A stretch of 64,000 bases of DNA from contig JALMLS010000320.1 of assembly GCA_038496445.1 (NCBI GenBank), positions 124,001 to 188,000 of the forward strand, in the 5' to 3' direction. Of this stretch, positions 8,903-19,649 are shown piece by piece. Both the position numbers and the translations under genes were made by a program. Under the pieces are notes generated by a model. The model had not been told where the DNA came from. It made no database searches and saw nothing but the letters and a program-made list of their open reading frames with translations. Source of the DNA: Trichosphaerium sp. ATCC 40318 (lineage: Eukaryota > Discosea > Flabellinia > Trichosidae). Numbering within the stretch: position 1 is the first letter of the stretch; every line of letters begins with the position of its first letter.

Positions 8903-10633
8903 ATGAGTACTATTGGAGTGCCGGTTAACCGAATTAAAAACCTACCAGATGACATGCTAGCGCTAGTGTTATTCATTTTCAGCGATCCAGTAATCGTTCC
9001 AATATTAATGAAGCGAACTTGCCGTCTATTCCGTGATTTTGTTCAACGTCTCCCTGACGCATTCTACATCTCTCTATGTAAGCGTCTATCGCTTCATTAC
9101 ATGTTTCCTCTCTACAAAAAACAAACAATACGCGATTTCTGGTTTGACTACATCCCAGTATACTTGAAGTACACAAAATATCATCCAGAGAACTTTGCAA
9201 TAGACTGCGAAGCCTTTAAAAAGGTTGTAACTAAAATCGGCGATAGAATGAAAACTGACGTCGTTTGGCCCACAGAAACCTTACTATTACTCCAGACAAC
9301 TGCTGAAGCATACTTAACAAAGAGATTTTCTTGGTTTTCCGAAACAGCAGAACGTGTCAAAGATCACGTGGATGTCAACAAGTTGACACTTCAAAAGACA
9401 AAAATGATACGTGAAGATGTACCTTATGGTCCTCACCGGATATTTAACTGGTTGAGCGATGAGAGATTTGCTAGTGTGTTTGGCGTTGAGTATAATGAAG
9501 AGATTGCAAAAGAGGATGAGGATTACGTCTGTAGCGACCAAGAGGAGCTCGAAAACGAACCTTTTGTTGTATCTCCATATGGTGATTTTTATGACGAAGC
9601 AGAAGATGGTAAATGGAGACTTAATATGGATAAGTTGGATAATATTACAGGACTTGTTCACCATAATCCAAGGCTTCTATCAAACAAAAGAATTAAAGCA
9701 CTAGAAAAGCTTCACGGGAAGAGTTTTTACAATAACACAGATGCGTTAGGTATGACGCCAATGCATGTTGTAGCAGAGCAAGCAGAACTTACTGACTATA
9801 TTGATCCATACCATGTTAGGGCGTATAGTCTACTTGAGTCACAGCATAATAACAATCAACAGGATATGCTCGGTAAAACAATACCTATGTATATGGGTGA
9901 GAAACTAATAGACGCAACTTTATGGCATGGTAAAGAGCTTCAGGATGTATATGATATTAATATAAGAGATAATAGAGGATGGTCTTTTTTACATCATAAT
10001 CCTGTCTCTAAGGAAATAGCTACTGGTCTACATCTATTCGATATTGATCTATTCTGGATGTGGTTTGTTGGAGGAAAGTATGATTTACTACTTGATGAGG
10101 ATGTTATTCCTTGTTGGGGAAAACTCGATATTTTTAAACAAGATGTTGATGGACGTACTATCGCTTTCAAGCTCTCTGAAGTTGATAAAGAGTTTCATAC
10201 AAGTGGGTACGGTGATTTTACACAACTCATTTGTATGCATGAATGTTTTGTACCTAATCATCAAGATATCCTTGGTGATACTGCACTTATTGTTGCTTGT
10301 AAGGTTTATAATCCTCACATGATTTTTACGCTTATTTTCTTTGGTGCTGATCCTTTGATAAAGAATAACCAAGGAATGACAGCTCTTGATTATATTAAAG
10401 ATTGGCAACAATGTGATCCTTCTCAGATAGAAGATGCTATGTGTGATGGTGATGAAGAGATTGATAATGAGATTATTGCGGCACTGAAGACATGTATTGT
10501 TCCAAAATCTGCTGTTATAAGAATGGCAGCAAGCGATTGTCTTGCTCTTTGTGGAGAACCTTGGAGACATGAAGCTATGAAATACATGGAACTTGATATA
10601 CTGAAAGAAAAGTTTCAGAACATTGATTCTTGA
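8903..10633 (+). CDS. F-box and ankyrin-repeat protein
   Basis: Intronless, 576 residues from the ATG at 8903. The open frame continues upstream to 8690 but only with a TTG start, so I chose the ATG, which lies directly before the F-box. The F-box (about residues 8-50) reads IKNLPDDMLALVLFIFSD with a basic Cys-containing second half. A charged middle region follows. Degenerate ankyrin units are visible: DALGMTPMHVVAEQAEL in the middle and DILGDTALIVACK followed by FFGADPLIKNNQGMTALDYI near the C-terminus. F-box plus ankyrin proteins act as SCF adaptors in eukaryotes and also occur in some large DNA viruses. Absence of introns next to multi-exon genes fits a recently acquired or retrocopied gene. 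Confidence 0.8.
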   Translation: MSTIGVPVNRIKNLPDDMLALVLFIFSDPVIVPILMKRTCRLFRDFVQRLPDAFYISLCKRLSLHYMFPLYKKQTIRDFWFDYIPVYLKYTKYHPENFAIDCEAFKKVVTKIGDRMKTDVVWPTETLLLLQTTAEAYLTKRFSWFSETAERVKDHVDVNKLTLQKTKMIREDVPYGPHRIFNWLSDERFASVFGVEYNEEIAKEDEDYVCSDQEELENEPFVVSPYGDFYDEAEDGKWRLNMDKLDNITGLVHHNPRLLSNKRIKALEKLHGKSFYNNTDALGMTPMHVVAEQAELTDYIDPYHVRAYSLLESQHNNNQQDMLGKTIPMYMGEKLIDATLWHGKELQDVYDINIRDNRGWSFLHHNPVSKEIATGLHLFDIDLFWMWFVGGKYDLLLDEDVIPCWGKLDIFKQDVDGRTIAFKLSEVDKEFHTSGYGDFTQLICMHECFVPNHQDILGDTALIVACKVYNPHMIFTLIFFGADPLIKNNQGMTALDYIKDWQQCDPSQIEDAMCDGDEEIDNEIIAALKTCIVPKSAVIRMAASDCLALCGEPWRHEAMKYMELDILKEKFQNIDS

Positions 10634-12203
10634 GGACAGTTGTATATATGACACAGAACGCAGTAGCTGTCTGGTCACCAGCATAAAAATAAATACAAAA
10701 ATATTACACCAAGTACTATTCAAGAGTCTCATATTTACTTATTGCCACAGTGAAGACGCCAAAGGGCCACACACTTATTTTTCTGAGAGTGTAGTTGTCT
10801 GCCATCTTTGGCTTTGTCATCTCTTTCAAAGTGTGAACAAAAGTTCTATTGGGTACAATACAGTATAGTGCTTTTCAACTTAGCTACTACTTGACAGTAG
10901 TCTCGTGTTCTTTTTGTTTTACAATAGTACGCTACTCATTGCGTATACACTTTGACCAGCTGTGTTCATGAGCTTCATTATCAAAAATAATGTATAGTCT
11001 GCGCGACAGAAGGGTAACTTTAGTAGGGTCCTTCATGTAGAGCAATTTACACATGTGCAACAACAGTGCTTGCAATCATAAATACAAAAAGCGTGCCTAA
11101 AGTTAGCACTTTTGCCTAGTTGGAGAATACCATGTATGTGCGAACTGTTCCATTCATGTTTATCCATAAACAAAGCCCTGAAAACCTGTAACAGTTTTTT
11201 TTAGACCCTTTGCGTTAAAGCAAAGAACAATTAGTGTACCACAAGTAGTTGCAAAAAAATATGTCAGGGTTCGTAAAGCGGTCCTACGACGGCCTACCGG
11301 GCAACCCTTCGACAGAATATCAATCTTGCCGGAACACTTTTACCAGAAGTCGTGAGACAAATGGTGGGTAGCTAAGCCGGTGTACAGGAGACGAGCTGAG
11401 CCGCCGTTAGTCGTTATAACATTTAGTCCGTTAGGCCCGTACTCCCCGGCACGTGAGTACTTTGTTGGGGCCAGATTTTACCGGGGTCTAAACCGTACGC
11501 TCAGCTAAGCCAATCTCCTTGATATTTAATATCAACGATTATCCTTATAAACACGTACAATCATCCAAAAAATAAATTATGGGATACAGTTCAATGAAAT
11601 GTCTATTTCAATTACTCAAATATGGATAATGCGCTTTTCAAACACGCATAAGCCCTTGCGGTAGCTACTTACTTAGATAAAACGGTATCAACGATGTTTT
11701 GGTTCGAAAAATGTGCAAGCGAAGTGATTAATTCTTTCTGCTTGTGTACTCAACTATAGGTGCTAATGGCCTTAGCTCGTTCGTTTGCACAGCAAAAAGG
11801 GAATATGAGAGGATATTCTTTGAACTGAATCGCTTTGAAAGTAGAAAACAACGATTCGAACTTGTGAGGCGAACTGGTTTTTTTTTCCTTTTTCACTAAA
11901 AGATGTCGTTTCATTTGTACGTGGTCGTTGAGGCTTTTTACGGAATCACCTGCCATGCCTTACAACGAACGAAATAGTATTCGCAATTGGTTTAGAAGTG
12001 CAATCAGTACCTTATCAGTGCGGTATAAACATATGCCAGGCTGTTGCAACAAGTTTTTAGCAAAAACCGATGAAAACTCCTCATGAAACTATCCAATGGC
12101 TCCCAACGGCCTTAGTCGCGTATAATATGCACCGTTCAGTTCTACGACGAAAGGGTTTTATATTTTATCAACAGGTGTTCGTGTATAAATACTGCAACTC
12201 AAG
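10634..12203. other. gene-poor region
   Basis: Contains the 3' flank of the F-box/ankyrin gene and the GC-rich segment listed separately. A minus-strand frame at 11750-11956 starts with ATG and is basic, but has no recognisable domain and may be chance. Confidence 0.4.
11275..11515. ncRNA. GC-rich segment, candidate structured RNA
   Basis: About 240 bp far richer in G and C than the AT-rich flanks. It has several short self-complementary words, for example GGTAGCTAAGCC near 11367 with GCTCAGCTAAGCC near 11500, and a CCGGGCAACCC stretch. It does not match SRP, RNase P or spliceosomal RNA motifs that I can recall. Strand is unknown. A 36-codon frame from the ATG at 11261 also crosses it. Confidence 0.25.
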
Positions 12204-12422
12204 TTAGCCAAATGTGAGAAGCTTAATCGCCTTTAATGGTCGTCCTGTACCAGTAATACCTATAGTAAGGGCTCTTTTATGAGAAAGGTTGTGATGCTGT
12301 AAGCTTAGTTTGATATCACGTATTGTCAGTACTTGCTTTTTTGCGATGTGAACAGACACCGCACGCGTATTCGCCATCAACCGAACTAGTTTTATTGTAA
12401 ACTCGCGTTTGTGCTTTGACAT
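12204..12422 (-). CDS. candidate histone-fold (H3-like) exon or small gene
   Basis: 72 residues. The segment LVRLMANTRAVSVHIAKK followed by VLTIRDIKLSLQ has the spacing of histone H3 alpha-2, loop 2 and alpha-3 (H3 pattern: LV.L...T.....HAKR.T....DI.L), with one extra residue in loop 2. The region upstream of the helix is short, and no H3 tail or alpha-N helix is found in this frame. It is therefore either the last exon of a divergent H3/CENP-A-like gene, a relic, or a coincidence. The C-terminus after alpha-3 is basic and ends KAIKLLTFG, unlike H3. Single supporting match, so the call is tentative. Confidence 0.35.
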   Translation of the reverse strand: MSKHKREFTIKLVRLMANTRAVSVHIAKKQVLTIRDIKLSLQHHNLSHKRALTIGITGTGRPLKAIKLLTFG

Positions 12423-13029
12423 GTACTGCCATCAAAATTAAAACTACCACACGGATCAACAAGGCCAAAGACCTTTTAGGAACAAATAAAACTAAAAATA
12501 AACCAGGAGTCAGGGTTTTTAAAAGCAATAGTGAACAATAGTGGCTTTTAGAGCTGTAGATGTTATAGCATATATAACGATACGAAGTAGTGTTGTTTCG
12601 TCATAGGAGTCTTGCCTAATGTGGGTTCTTGTCCAAGAAAACCTGAAAATGAAAAGAAATAGTCGCTGATGTAATAATATTCTTTAGCGGTTTTATACGC
12701 GTAGTGATAAAGTTGGTCGTTTTTAGAAGGTGCAATTGGGAAGTTCTAACCCAGAAAGTCGAGATGTTATGTAATTATTTCTTTTTACTTTTCAACGTTC
12801 TGTACAGCGTTTTTTTCACTAGTGTATGACGCTATGAGTATTTGTAGTTTTACTAGAACAATGTTGACATTCGCTTTTTCTGGGCGTTATATTCATACCT
12901 TTAAAACACAAAAATACGCAACGTTCGTTCAACCAAACTACGTTACTTGTTTAACTAAGGGAGAATTGGCTGCACATAGATTTTTTGTATAATACCTTGT
13001 GCTGGAGTGTTCCTCTGCTTATATAAAAG
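12423..13029. other. intergenic upstream of the kinase gene
   Basis: Minus-strand hydrophobic frames (12316-12528) lack an ATG. No supported gene. A TATA-like ATATAAAA lies just before the kinase ATG. Confidence 0.4.
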
Positions 13030-15039
13030 ATGACCACGCCTAAACCAGCTATGAGAGTCCCAGAAGAGGAGGAAGACATTTTTACTGACCGCGATCTGAT
13101 AAACGACAGATACGAAGTGGTGAAGCGTTTGGGCAAAGGAGGCTATGGTAATACTTTTAGCTACATGTAGCGTTTTTATTAGGCCTTTTCTTGCCTGTAC
13201 AGCGATCTTTTTAATTGGTTGTAATTGTTTGTGAAGGTGAAATTTACCAAGCACGAGATGTTACAAATGGCCAACTTGTTGCGGTCAAAGTGGAACGCGT
13301 AACCAAACCCGGCAATTTGTTGGAGGAAGAAAAAATTCTGCGGTCCCTGAACGGTAAGTACCCCTTTATATATCAATGGGGAGCGCGAATTCGTAAAAAA
13401 CAAAACTAAAACTAAAACGCGTTCGTTTGTACTTTTTTTTCGTTGTTTGCATTTGGACTTTGGGCTCATGTGTTGGTTTAGAACGCGGAGCACACTACGT
13501 TCCTCGATTGATCAGTTCAGGCCGCCACAACGACATGGTGAACTTTATCGTCATGGAGCTTCTTGGCGAAAATTTATCCGTATTACGGTTCGTTTGAGCG
13601 TATATGGATGCCCTCAGTGTGACTTGTTGTTTAGGAGACGACAACCAACACATAAATTCTCCAAACTCACCACAATGGCTCTTGGTTTGCAAATGCTGCG
13701 TGCAATAAAAGAAGTACACGATTTGGGTTATATTCACAGAGATATTAAGCCTGTACGATGATTCAAAGACGATTTTTTGGGTTTTTTTTGTTTTTTCGGT
13801 TTTCCTCACCTGCTTTTTAACTATTTGTCCTCAATCACTCATATTTTCTACAGGGCAATTTTGTTATGGGTTCTGCTGCAACTGATACAGAGCGTACTGT
13901 AATGTTAATCGATTTTGGTCTTTCAAGACGTCATTTCCGCCCAGAGGGTGGTGTACGACCTGTACGTTTGTTTTTATATTATATTTTTAGAAGTATGATG
14001 GTGCAAAACTTTATTTTTGGGCGTTTTTGGCGTTCAGAAAGTAAAAGCTTACTTTGATGTTTAGAAGCGAAAATGTGCCCGTTGGGTGGGCAGTCGCCGT
14101 TATATGTCGATAAATACTCACCAACGTAAAGACCAAGGGCGTCGCGATGACTTATGGTCTCTTCTTTACGTTTTTATCGAATTTTACACCGCAACTCTTC
14201 CTTGGGCGCATTTACGTGGTATTCAGAACCTGGTACGTTGTAGTTTGATTTTTTTCTACTGGATAGTAGGCCTTCTAGAAGGTTTTGTTTTTTTTGTTCG
14301 AAAAATAGTGTTGACGCCATTAAAGGATAATGTCCGGGATATGAAAATTCAGTATAATAATGAAAAACTTGTAAAGAACTGTCCTGAAGAGTTCTTAAAG
14401 TTTATGAATCACATTAAAGAGCTCCGGTATGAAGACCGTCCTGACTATGATTATTTGATGAATCTTCTTTCGAAACTGTTCGATGATGATGGTGGTACGT
14501 TGTTTGTAGCTGTGCAATCAGTTTTTATTGTATTGGATTTATGTTGGTTCTCTTTATACTCATGCTTTGTTGTTTAGGTGACGAATCATTTAAATTTGAC
14601 TGGGAACAACCAGAGCCTAGAAAGGACGAGGATAGCATGGATTATGATCCTGGTAGACGGTACGCTGATAGGTTTTTTTTTATTTTAATTTAATTTGCGT
14701 ATTTCACTGTGCTAAATACTTTTCTAGACCTGAGGTACGCACTGGAGGGAAGGACTCTGGTAGTATTGAAGAAAAGGATAAGCGTAGAACGCTTCATCCT
14801 TCAGGCAATGAACGTGTACTCACAAACAAATTGGTAAGGGACTTTTTTTTCTGGCAGTTGAGAAACTTTTATTTTAACACGTGTACCACCTGACACGTGT
14901 AATTTTTGAACAAAAAAGAAACCTCGCGTATACTCTTTTCATGTTCTTATGATTTGTTCTTTAGCCCGAAGACAGCGATCCTAGAAATCGTAAAAAGAAG
15001 AAGAGGAAAGGCTGGAAGAAAAAATGTACCATAATGTAA
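13030..15039 (+). CDS. CK1-superfamily (TTBK-like) protein kinase with CaaX end
   Basis: Ser/Thr kinase in about ten exons. The order of motifs is complete: glycine loop RLGKGGYG, VAVKVE lysine, GYIHRDIKPGNF, IDFGLSR, an activation segment GSRRYMSINTHQ, and GRRDDLWSLLYVFIEF with LPW. The RRDDLWSL segment matches CK1/tau-tubulin-kinase relatives better than classical CK1. A hydrophilic C-terminal tail follows, very basic at the end (RKKKKRKGWKKK), closing with CTIM, a CaaX-type farnesylation box. Introns have donors GTAATA, GTAAGT, GTACGA, GTACGT (several), GTACGC and GTAAGG. The predicted location is membrane, through the lipid and the basic patch. Catalytic residues are all present, so it should be active. 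Confidence 0.85.
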
Positions 15040-15426
15040 ATTTTATCCGCGACTTGTATTTATTACGCACTATTATGACAATATAAACAAATACAAGAGA
15101 CGTTACATCTAATACAAGGGTTGTTGGGTTTTTTTATTCCAATAGGAAAAAGAGGAATGGCGTAAAGCGGGCTAGAAAGACTGTTCCTCGTTCGCTCTTT
15201 CGAGTGTATCTTGTCCATCTCGTGAATATTGCCGTTAAATCACTGAAACACATTGTGTCACTAGCATAGAACAATTACATTCTCAGGTTACGTTCTGTTA
15301 TCGCCAAACAGTAAGTACTCGCGCGTATTGGTTTGCAATTAGGAGAGCAACTTAGCTGTTTGGACTAAACTTAGCTTATACAGTTAGATAGCAACTTAGT
15401 TGTAAACCAAGGCTCCGTTGATATAA
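15040..15426. other. intergenic
   Basis: 387 bp between the kinase and the next F-box/LRR gene. No feature seen apart from AT-rich promoter-like sequence ending in TATAAATGC at the next ATG. Confidence 0.4.
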
Positions 15427-16641
15427 ATGCAGAGTAGTGTAGCTGATCCTGATGCTAAACGGGTGTTAATGTACGCTTTTTGAAGTATAAACGTTCAAAA
15501 ACGTATAACAATACCTGATTTGATTTTGCGCGCTCTTAGAACGCCTAATAAACCATTTTGATAGTGATTTGTACGATTTTGTGTTAATTTCGTTTCTAGC
15601 AACGCACTACACGTTAAAACGCTCACATCGTTTCGCGATCTCCCAAAAGAGATCATTGGCGTCATTTTAACCTATTTAAAGTACTCAAGGTTCGAAGCAG
15701 CACAAACATGTCAATTATGGGCCAAAATCATACATAATAGCGTAGGGTACATACGTGTACGTACAAAAACAGATGAAGACGTTTTAAGAATTTCAATGTT
15801 TGACGGAATCCTCCGAAACACAAAGATCTTTTGTCATCCTAATATAACAGATAACGCCGTTAAATCAATAAGAAAAGCATGCAATATAACATTTGAAGAT
15901 TGCTTAGAAATAACAGATGATAGCATTGGATTACTTGAAAACATAAAAACGATTCATTTATGGAACTGTACACAAGTCACAGATGAAGGGATTAAGTCAT
16001 TAAAAAAAGTTCATACATTCAGTTGTTTCCAGAATAAAAATATAACAAACAAAGGACTTGAGATACTATCAGGTAGTGCTTATAAAGTAAGTATAAGTAG
16101 ATGTAATTTATTCTCCGATGAAGGTGTAAAACATCTTGCTGGTGTACATACGGTTATTCTTTATGGAGCTAATATAACAGATGATGGTGTTAAGTACCTA
16201 TCTGGTTCATATAAGGTTATGTTGGATGGTTGTTATCATATCACTGATGTTGGCGTTGAAGCTCTTTCTGGTGTTCATACTATAAGTATAAACTGGTGTT
16301 TTAATGTTACTGATAAAGGTGTAAAGTATCTTGCTGGAGCACATTATATTGGTATTGCTGAGTGCAGTCTTGTTACTGATGTTGGTGTTAAATCTTTGGC
16401 TGGTGTACATACTATTGATTTGAGCGGGTGTAAGAATGTTACAGATGAAGGTATTATGGCTTTAAAAGGTGTTCATCGTATCTCACTTACACATTGTAAT
16501 CTTGTAACTGATAGAGGTATAAGTTCACTTGTTGGTGTTCATACTATAAAGTTATATGGTACATCTGTTACTGATGAAGGTATAAAACAGTTAAAAGGTG
16601 TACATAAAGTGATAAGGAAAAAACCAAAGCATATTCAGTAA
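15427..16641 (+). CDS. F-box and leucine-rich-repeat protein
   Basis: 361 residues in two exons: 15427-15470 and 15600-16641, split by a 129-nt intron (donor GTACGC, acceptor TTTCTAG). The intron was placed because the open frame alone starts inside the protein and misses the F-box. The splice joins MQSSVADPDAKRVLI to an F-box, FRDLPKEIIGVILTYLKY, followed by CQLWAKII. Ten or so Cys-type LRRs follow with cores such as VTDEGIKSLKKVHT and VTDVGVKSLAGVHTIDLSGC. Repeats are more diverged from each other than in the copy at 3.1 kb. Expected role: SCF substrate adaptor, by family knowledge. Confidence 0.85.
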
Positions 16642-17448
16642 AGAACATTTTTGTCTTAGGTAGGCTTGTTGTAATTATGATTTACCTTGTCACGCTTCCA
16701 AGTAAAAAAATACTACTGATTGATTGTACTTGATGGTCACATTATGACAGTTCTGAAAAACTTATTTAACACCAACACAATGACCAGTGTACCAGAAGAA
16801 GCCATATGTGATGTCTCACCAAATGAAATACTTCTAGCTATTTTGATATGAGCGTTTTGTCAAAATGGGTGTGCGTTCAACTCACACATTTCTTGAATTA
16901 GCTTGTTCAAGGAAAATAAACATTGTTAAAACTTGTCGTTACTACTAATGCCTGGTCTGTTTCTATCAAAACAAATCACGTGGTGTTTTACAAGTTTGTT
17001 GTTAGGTGCAGAAATAACGCCCAAGGCGAAAGAGCGACATCAAAACATCCAACATATCTTGAGCCTTGTTTAGTTACTCAAGTCTATTGTATAGCTCTAA
17101 ACGATTGGTTGAATTGTTTTGTGAGTTAATTATCACAGTGAGTGGAAGTATGTTGCTTTTCGGTATTAACAAATATGCCAAATTGTAATTGGAAGACACT
17201 ATTCTTAAAGGCTCTTATGATTGTATCTTACATAGCTCATTTTGCTACTAGACAATAAATCACTTGTGAATAGCTTAGGTAAAACAAAGCCTTGTTCTCC
17301 CGATGTAATTTGTTTCTAAACAGTTGGATGTGACACAATTGTGAGTCTTTGTTTCCTTGCCATTGGCTGAAATATTTCAAGTGAAACGTGACTGTGTATT
17401 TTTTTATTGAAGAAAATTAGATTGATGATTCTTAGAGTTGTTGTTAGT
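16642..17448. other. intergenic with an F-box relic
   Basis: Between a plus and a minus F-box/LRR gene. Contains the broken F-box fragment at 16779-16990 and otherwise no supported gene. Confidence 0.5.
16779..16990 (+). pseudogene. relic of an F-box/LRR gene 5' end
   Basis: An ATG at 16779 opens MTSVPEEAICDVSPNEILLAILI, resembling the start and first half of the F-box in the neighbours, then stops. A second half-like piece (FLELACSRKINIVKTC) follows in a different frame, and no LRRs come after. It fits a frameshifted, 3'-deleted paralogue. Confidence 0.5.
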
Positions 17449-18716
17449 CTAGAACTCAAACTCCATCCATGTCTCATTTTCAAATAGCCAAGTCTTGGGT
17501 GCTTTTATGTAGTGTACATCCACTTTGGCATCTCTTAACACATTAACAGCTTCTTCTGTAACATTGACGCAATTCTCAACGTAAATTGAATGTACACCTT
17601 TTAAGTCTTTTATGCCCTTGTCTGTTATTTGTTCACAACCTTTAAGAGTAATACTATGACAACCTCCCAGCGCTTTGATTCCTTCATCAGTTACTGGTGT
17701 ACAAGATAGATCGATGGTATGAACGCCTTCAAGTGCTTTTAATCCTTCACTTGTTATGCTTTTACATCCGCGAATATTAATGCTGTGAACACCTTCTAGA
17801 GCTTTGATGCCTTCATCACTTACTGAAGTATTACATAAAGTAATGGTGTGTACTCCTCCTAGCGCCTTGATGCCTTCATCGCTTACTGGTGTACAAGATA
17901 GATCAATGGTATGTACACCAGCAATCTGTTGTAGCGCTTCAACTGTCACTTGACAATTGCAAAGGCTAATTGAATGAACGCCTTTTAGCGCCTTGATGCC
18001 TTCTCCTGTTACTGGAGTATTTGATAGATCTATAGTATGAACGCCAGCAAGTTTGCTTATGCTGTCATCTGTTATTTGCTTACATCCTCCAAGTTTAATA
18101 GTATGAACACCACCAAGTTTGCTTATGCTTTCATCTGTTATTTGCCTACATCCTCCAAGTTTAATAGTATGAACACCAGTCAGTGCTTCGACGCCTTCAT
18201 CTGATATCAAGGGGGAACAACTAAGATCAATAGTATGAACGCCAGCAAGTGCTTTTAAGCTTTCATCAGTTGCCCACGTTGCACGAAGGTCAATTGTATG
18301 AACACCAGATAACAACTTGATTCCGTCATCTGAAACATTTGTACAACCATGGAGGTCAATAGAATGAATACCAGGAGTAATTGATTCTAGATCATAGTTG
18401 GTACATTTATTTGTCATTCTAAAGTTTTTACATCCTGCCAATAACGAGTAAATACTGAAGCGCTTAATTTTACATAGTGAAATCTGACTATTGTTCATCA
18501 CGCCCTTATACTCTCTTATCTTTAGAATATCTTGTATATTTGAAGGGAACACGTGTTTGTACCCAATAATATCATGAATAATATCAGCAAAAACGGTACA
18601 AGATTGAGCAGCAGAATATCTTGAACGTGACTCTGTGTAGTCTATAATATTTGAAAGAACCTCATTTGGAAGATCTAGAATACTCTTTTCTTTTTCAGGG
18701 ACCTCCGCAGGACCAC
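17449..18716 (-). CDS. F-box and leucine-rich-repeat protein
   Basis: The long frame from the ATG at 18552 lacks an F-box, but the same frame continues upstream to about 18716 and encodes ILDLPNEVLSNIIDYTES with a Cys-containing second half. The real start therefore lies in an upstream exon that I cannot fix. About 12 Cys-type LRRs follow, for example SDEGIKALGGVHTITLC, and a non-repeat C-terminus (KAPKTWLFENETWMEFEF). Two adjacent repeats (QITD.SISKL.GVHTIKLGGC) are near identical in DNA. It is convergent with the F-box/LRR gene at 15.4 kb; a shared origin by inverted duplication is plausible. Confidence 0.8.
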
Positions 18717-19649
18717 TACTTCATGTTTGAAGTTAGAAGCAATTGATATGATTTACAAAATCAAAAACTTCCAGGAAAACAGCACATAGTTTTAGGTCAT
18801 TTTGAAGTTTATAAAAAGTCAAGTACTACCCTTAAGAATAAGCCTTATACACGAAGTTGTACTTGCCCGTCATACAAACCTCAAACATAAACTCATGCAA
18901 AAGGGTAATTGTGATTTTCTTTACGAAAGGCCAACAGGTTGGGACTTTAAAAAGCAAATCTCTTACCGTTTTTTTTGTTTGATTCTTGGAAGCTCAAGGT
19001 CATCAATCCTGTCTGAAGATACAGCCTCGCGATTATTGGTACCAGTGTTGTGTTTGTAGAGAACGCTATCAAGTTGTTTTACTAACTTGGCGTTTATAGC
19101 GTTCAAAATACTCTCAACCTGTTTTACTAGCGATTGGTGTTGTAACGGGGTTTTTCTTTTATTGTATTCTTCCGCATGGTTCTCGCTATAGTATTTTAAT
19201 ACCTGTTGTGCTGAAACACCCAAACAACTCATGCTTCACGTAGATGTGAGGATTATGATTAAATAACTGATTTTAAGCCACGTGTAAAAAACGTGTTTCA
19301 AAATTGTTGTGTAGCACAAATGTTACCAGTTGTACACGCAATACACGCATAATCCAGTATTAAACCTTCCGCTCAAGATAACAATTGATACTGTTGATTT
19401 AAATCCTTGAGTATACTTAAAATAGCCATTGATCGCCCAAACAAGCTGCGACAGTGACGAGATTTGATCCCAATTTGAAGGCCATTATGGAACACAGATG
19501 TCATGCCTGTATCAACAAACTATCATTTCTATCACCAGTGAGTGTTAATGTGTGATTCAACTGGTATATTCGATCATTTAACTTTCATTTTCGGAGAGCG
19601 AAGGGTGCATTGTGAAGATGTTTAATAAAAACTACAACAAGTTTTTACT
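18717..19649. other. intergenic, with a possible small coding exon
   Basis: A minus-strand frame at 18963-19232 begins with ATG and encodes 89 helical, charged residues (motif VESILNAINAKLVKQLDSVL, coiled-coil like). It ends at a GTAAGA that may be a donor. It is not recognised and is listed here as possible only. Confidence 0.35.

Noticed and set aside
10088-10732. 214-codon minus-strand frame
   Set aside because: Shadow of the F-box/ankyrin gene; no domain and no ATG-supported signal.
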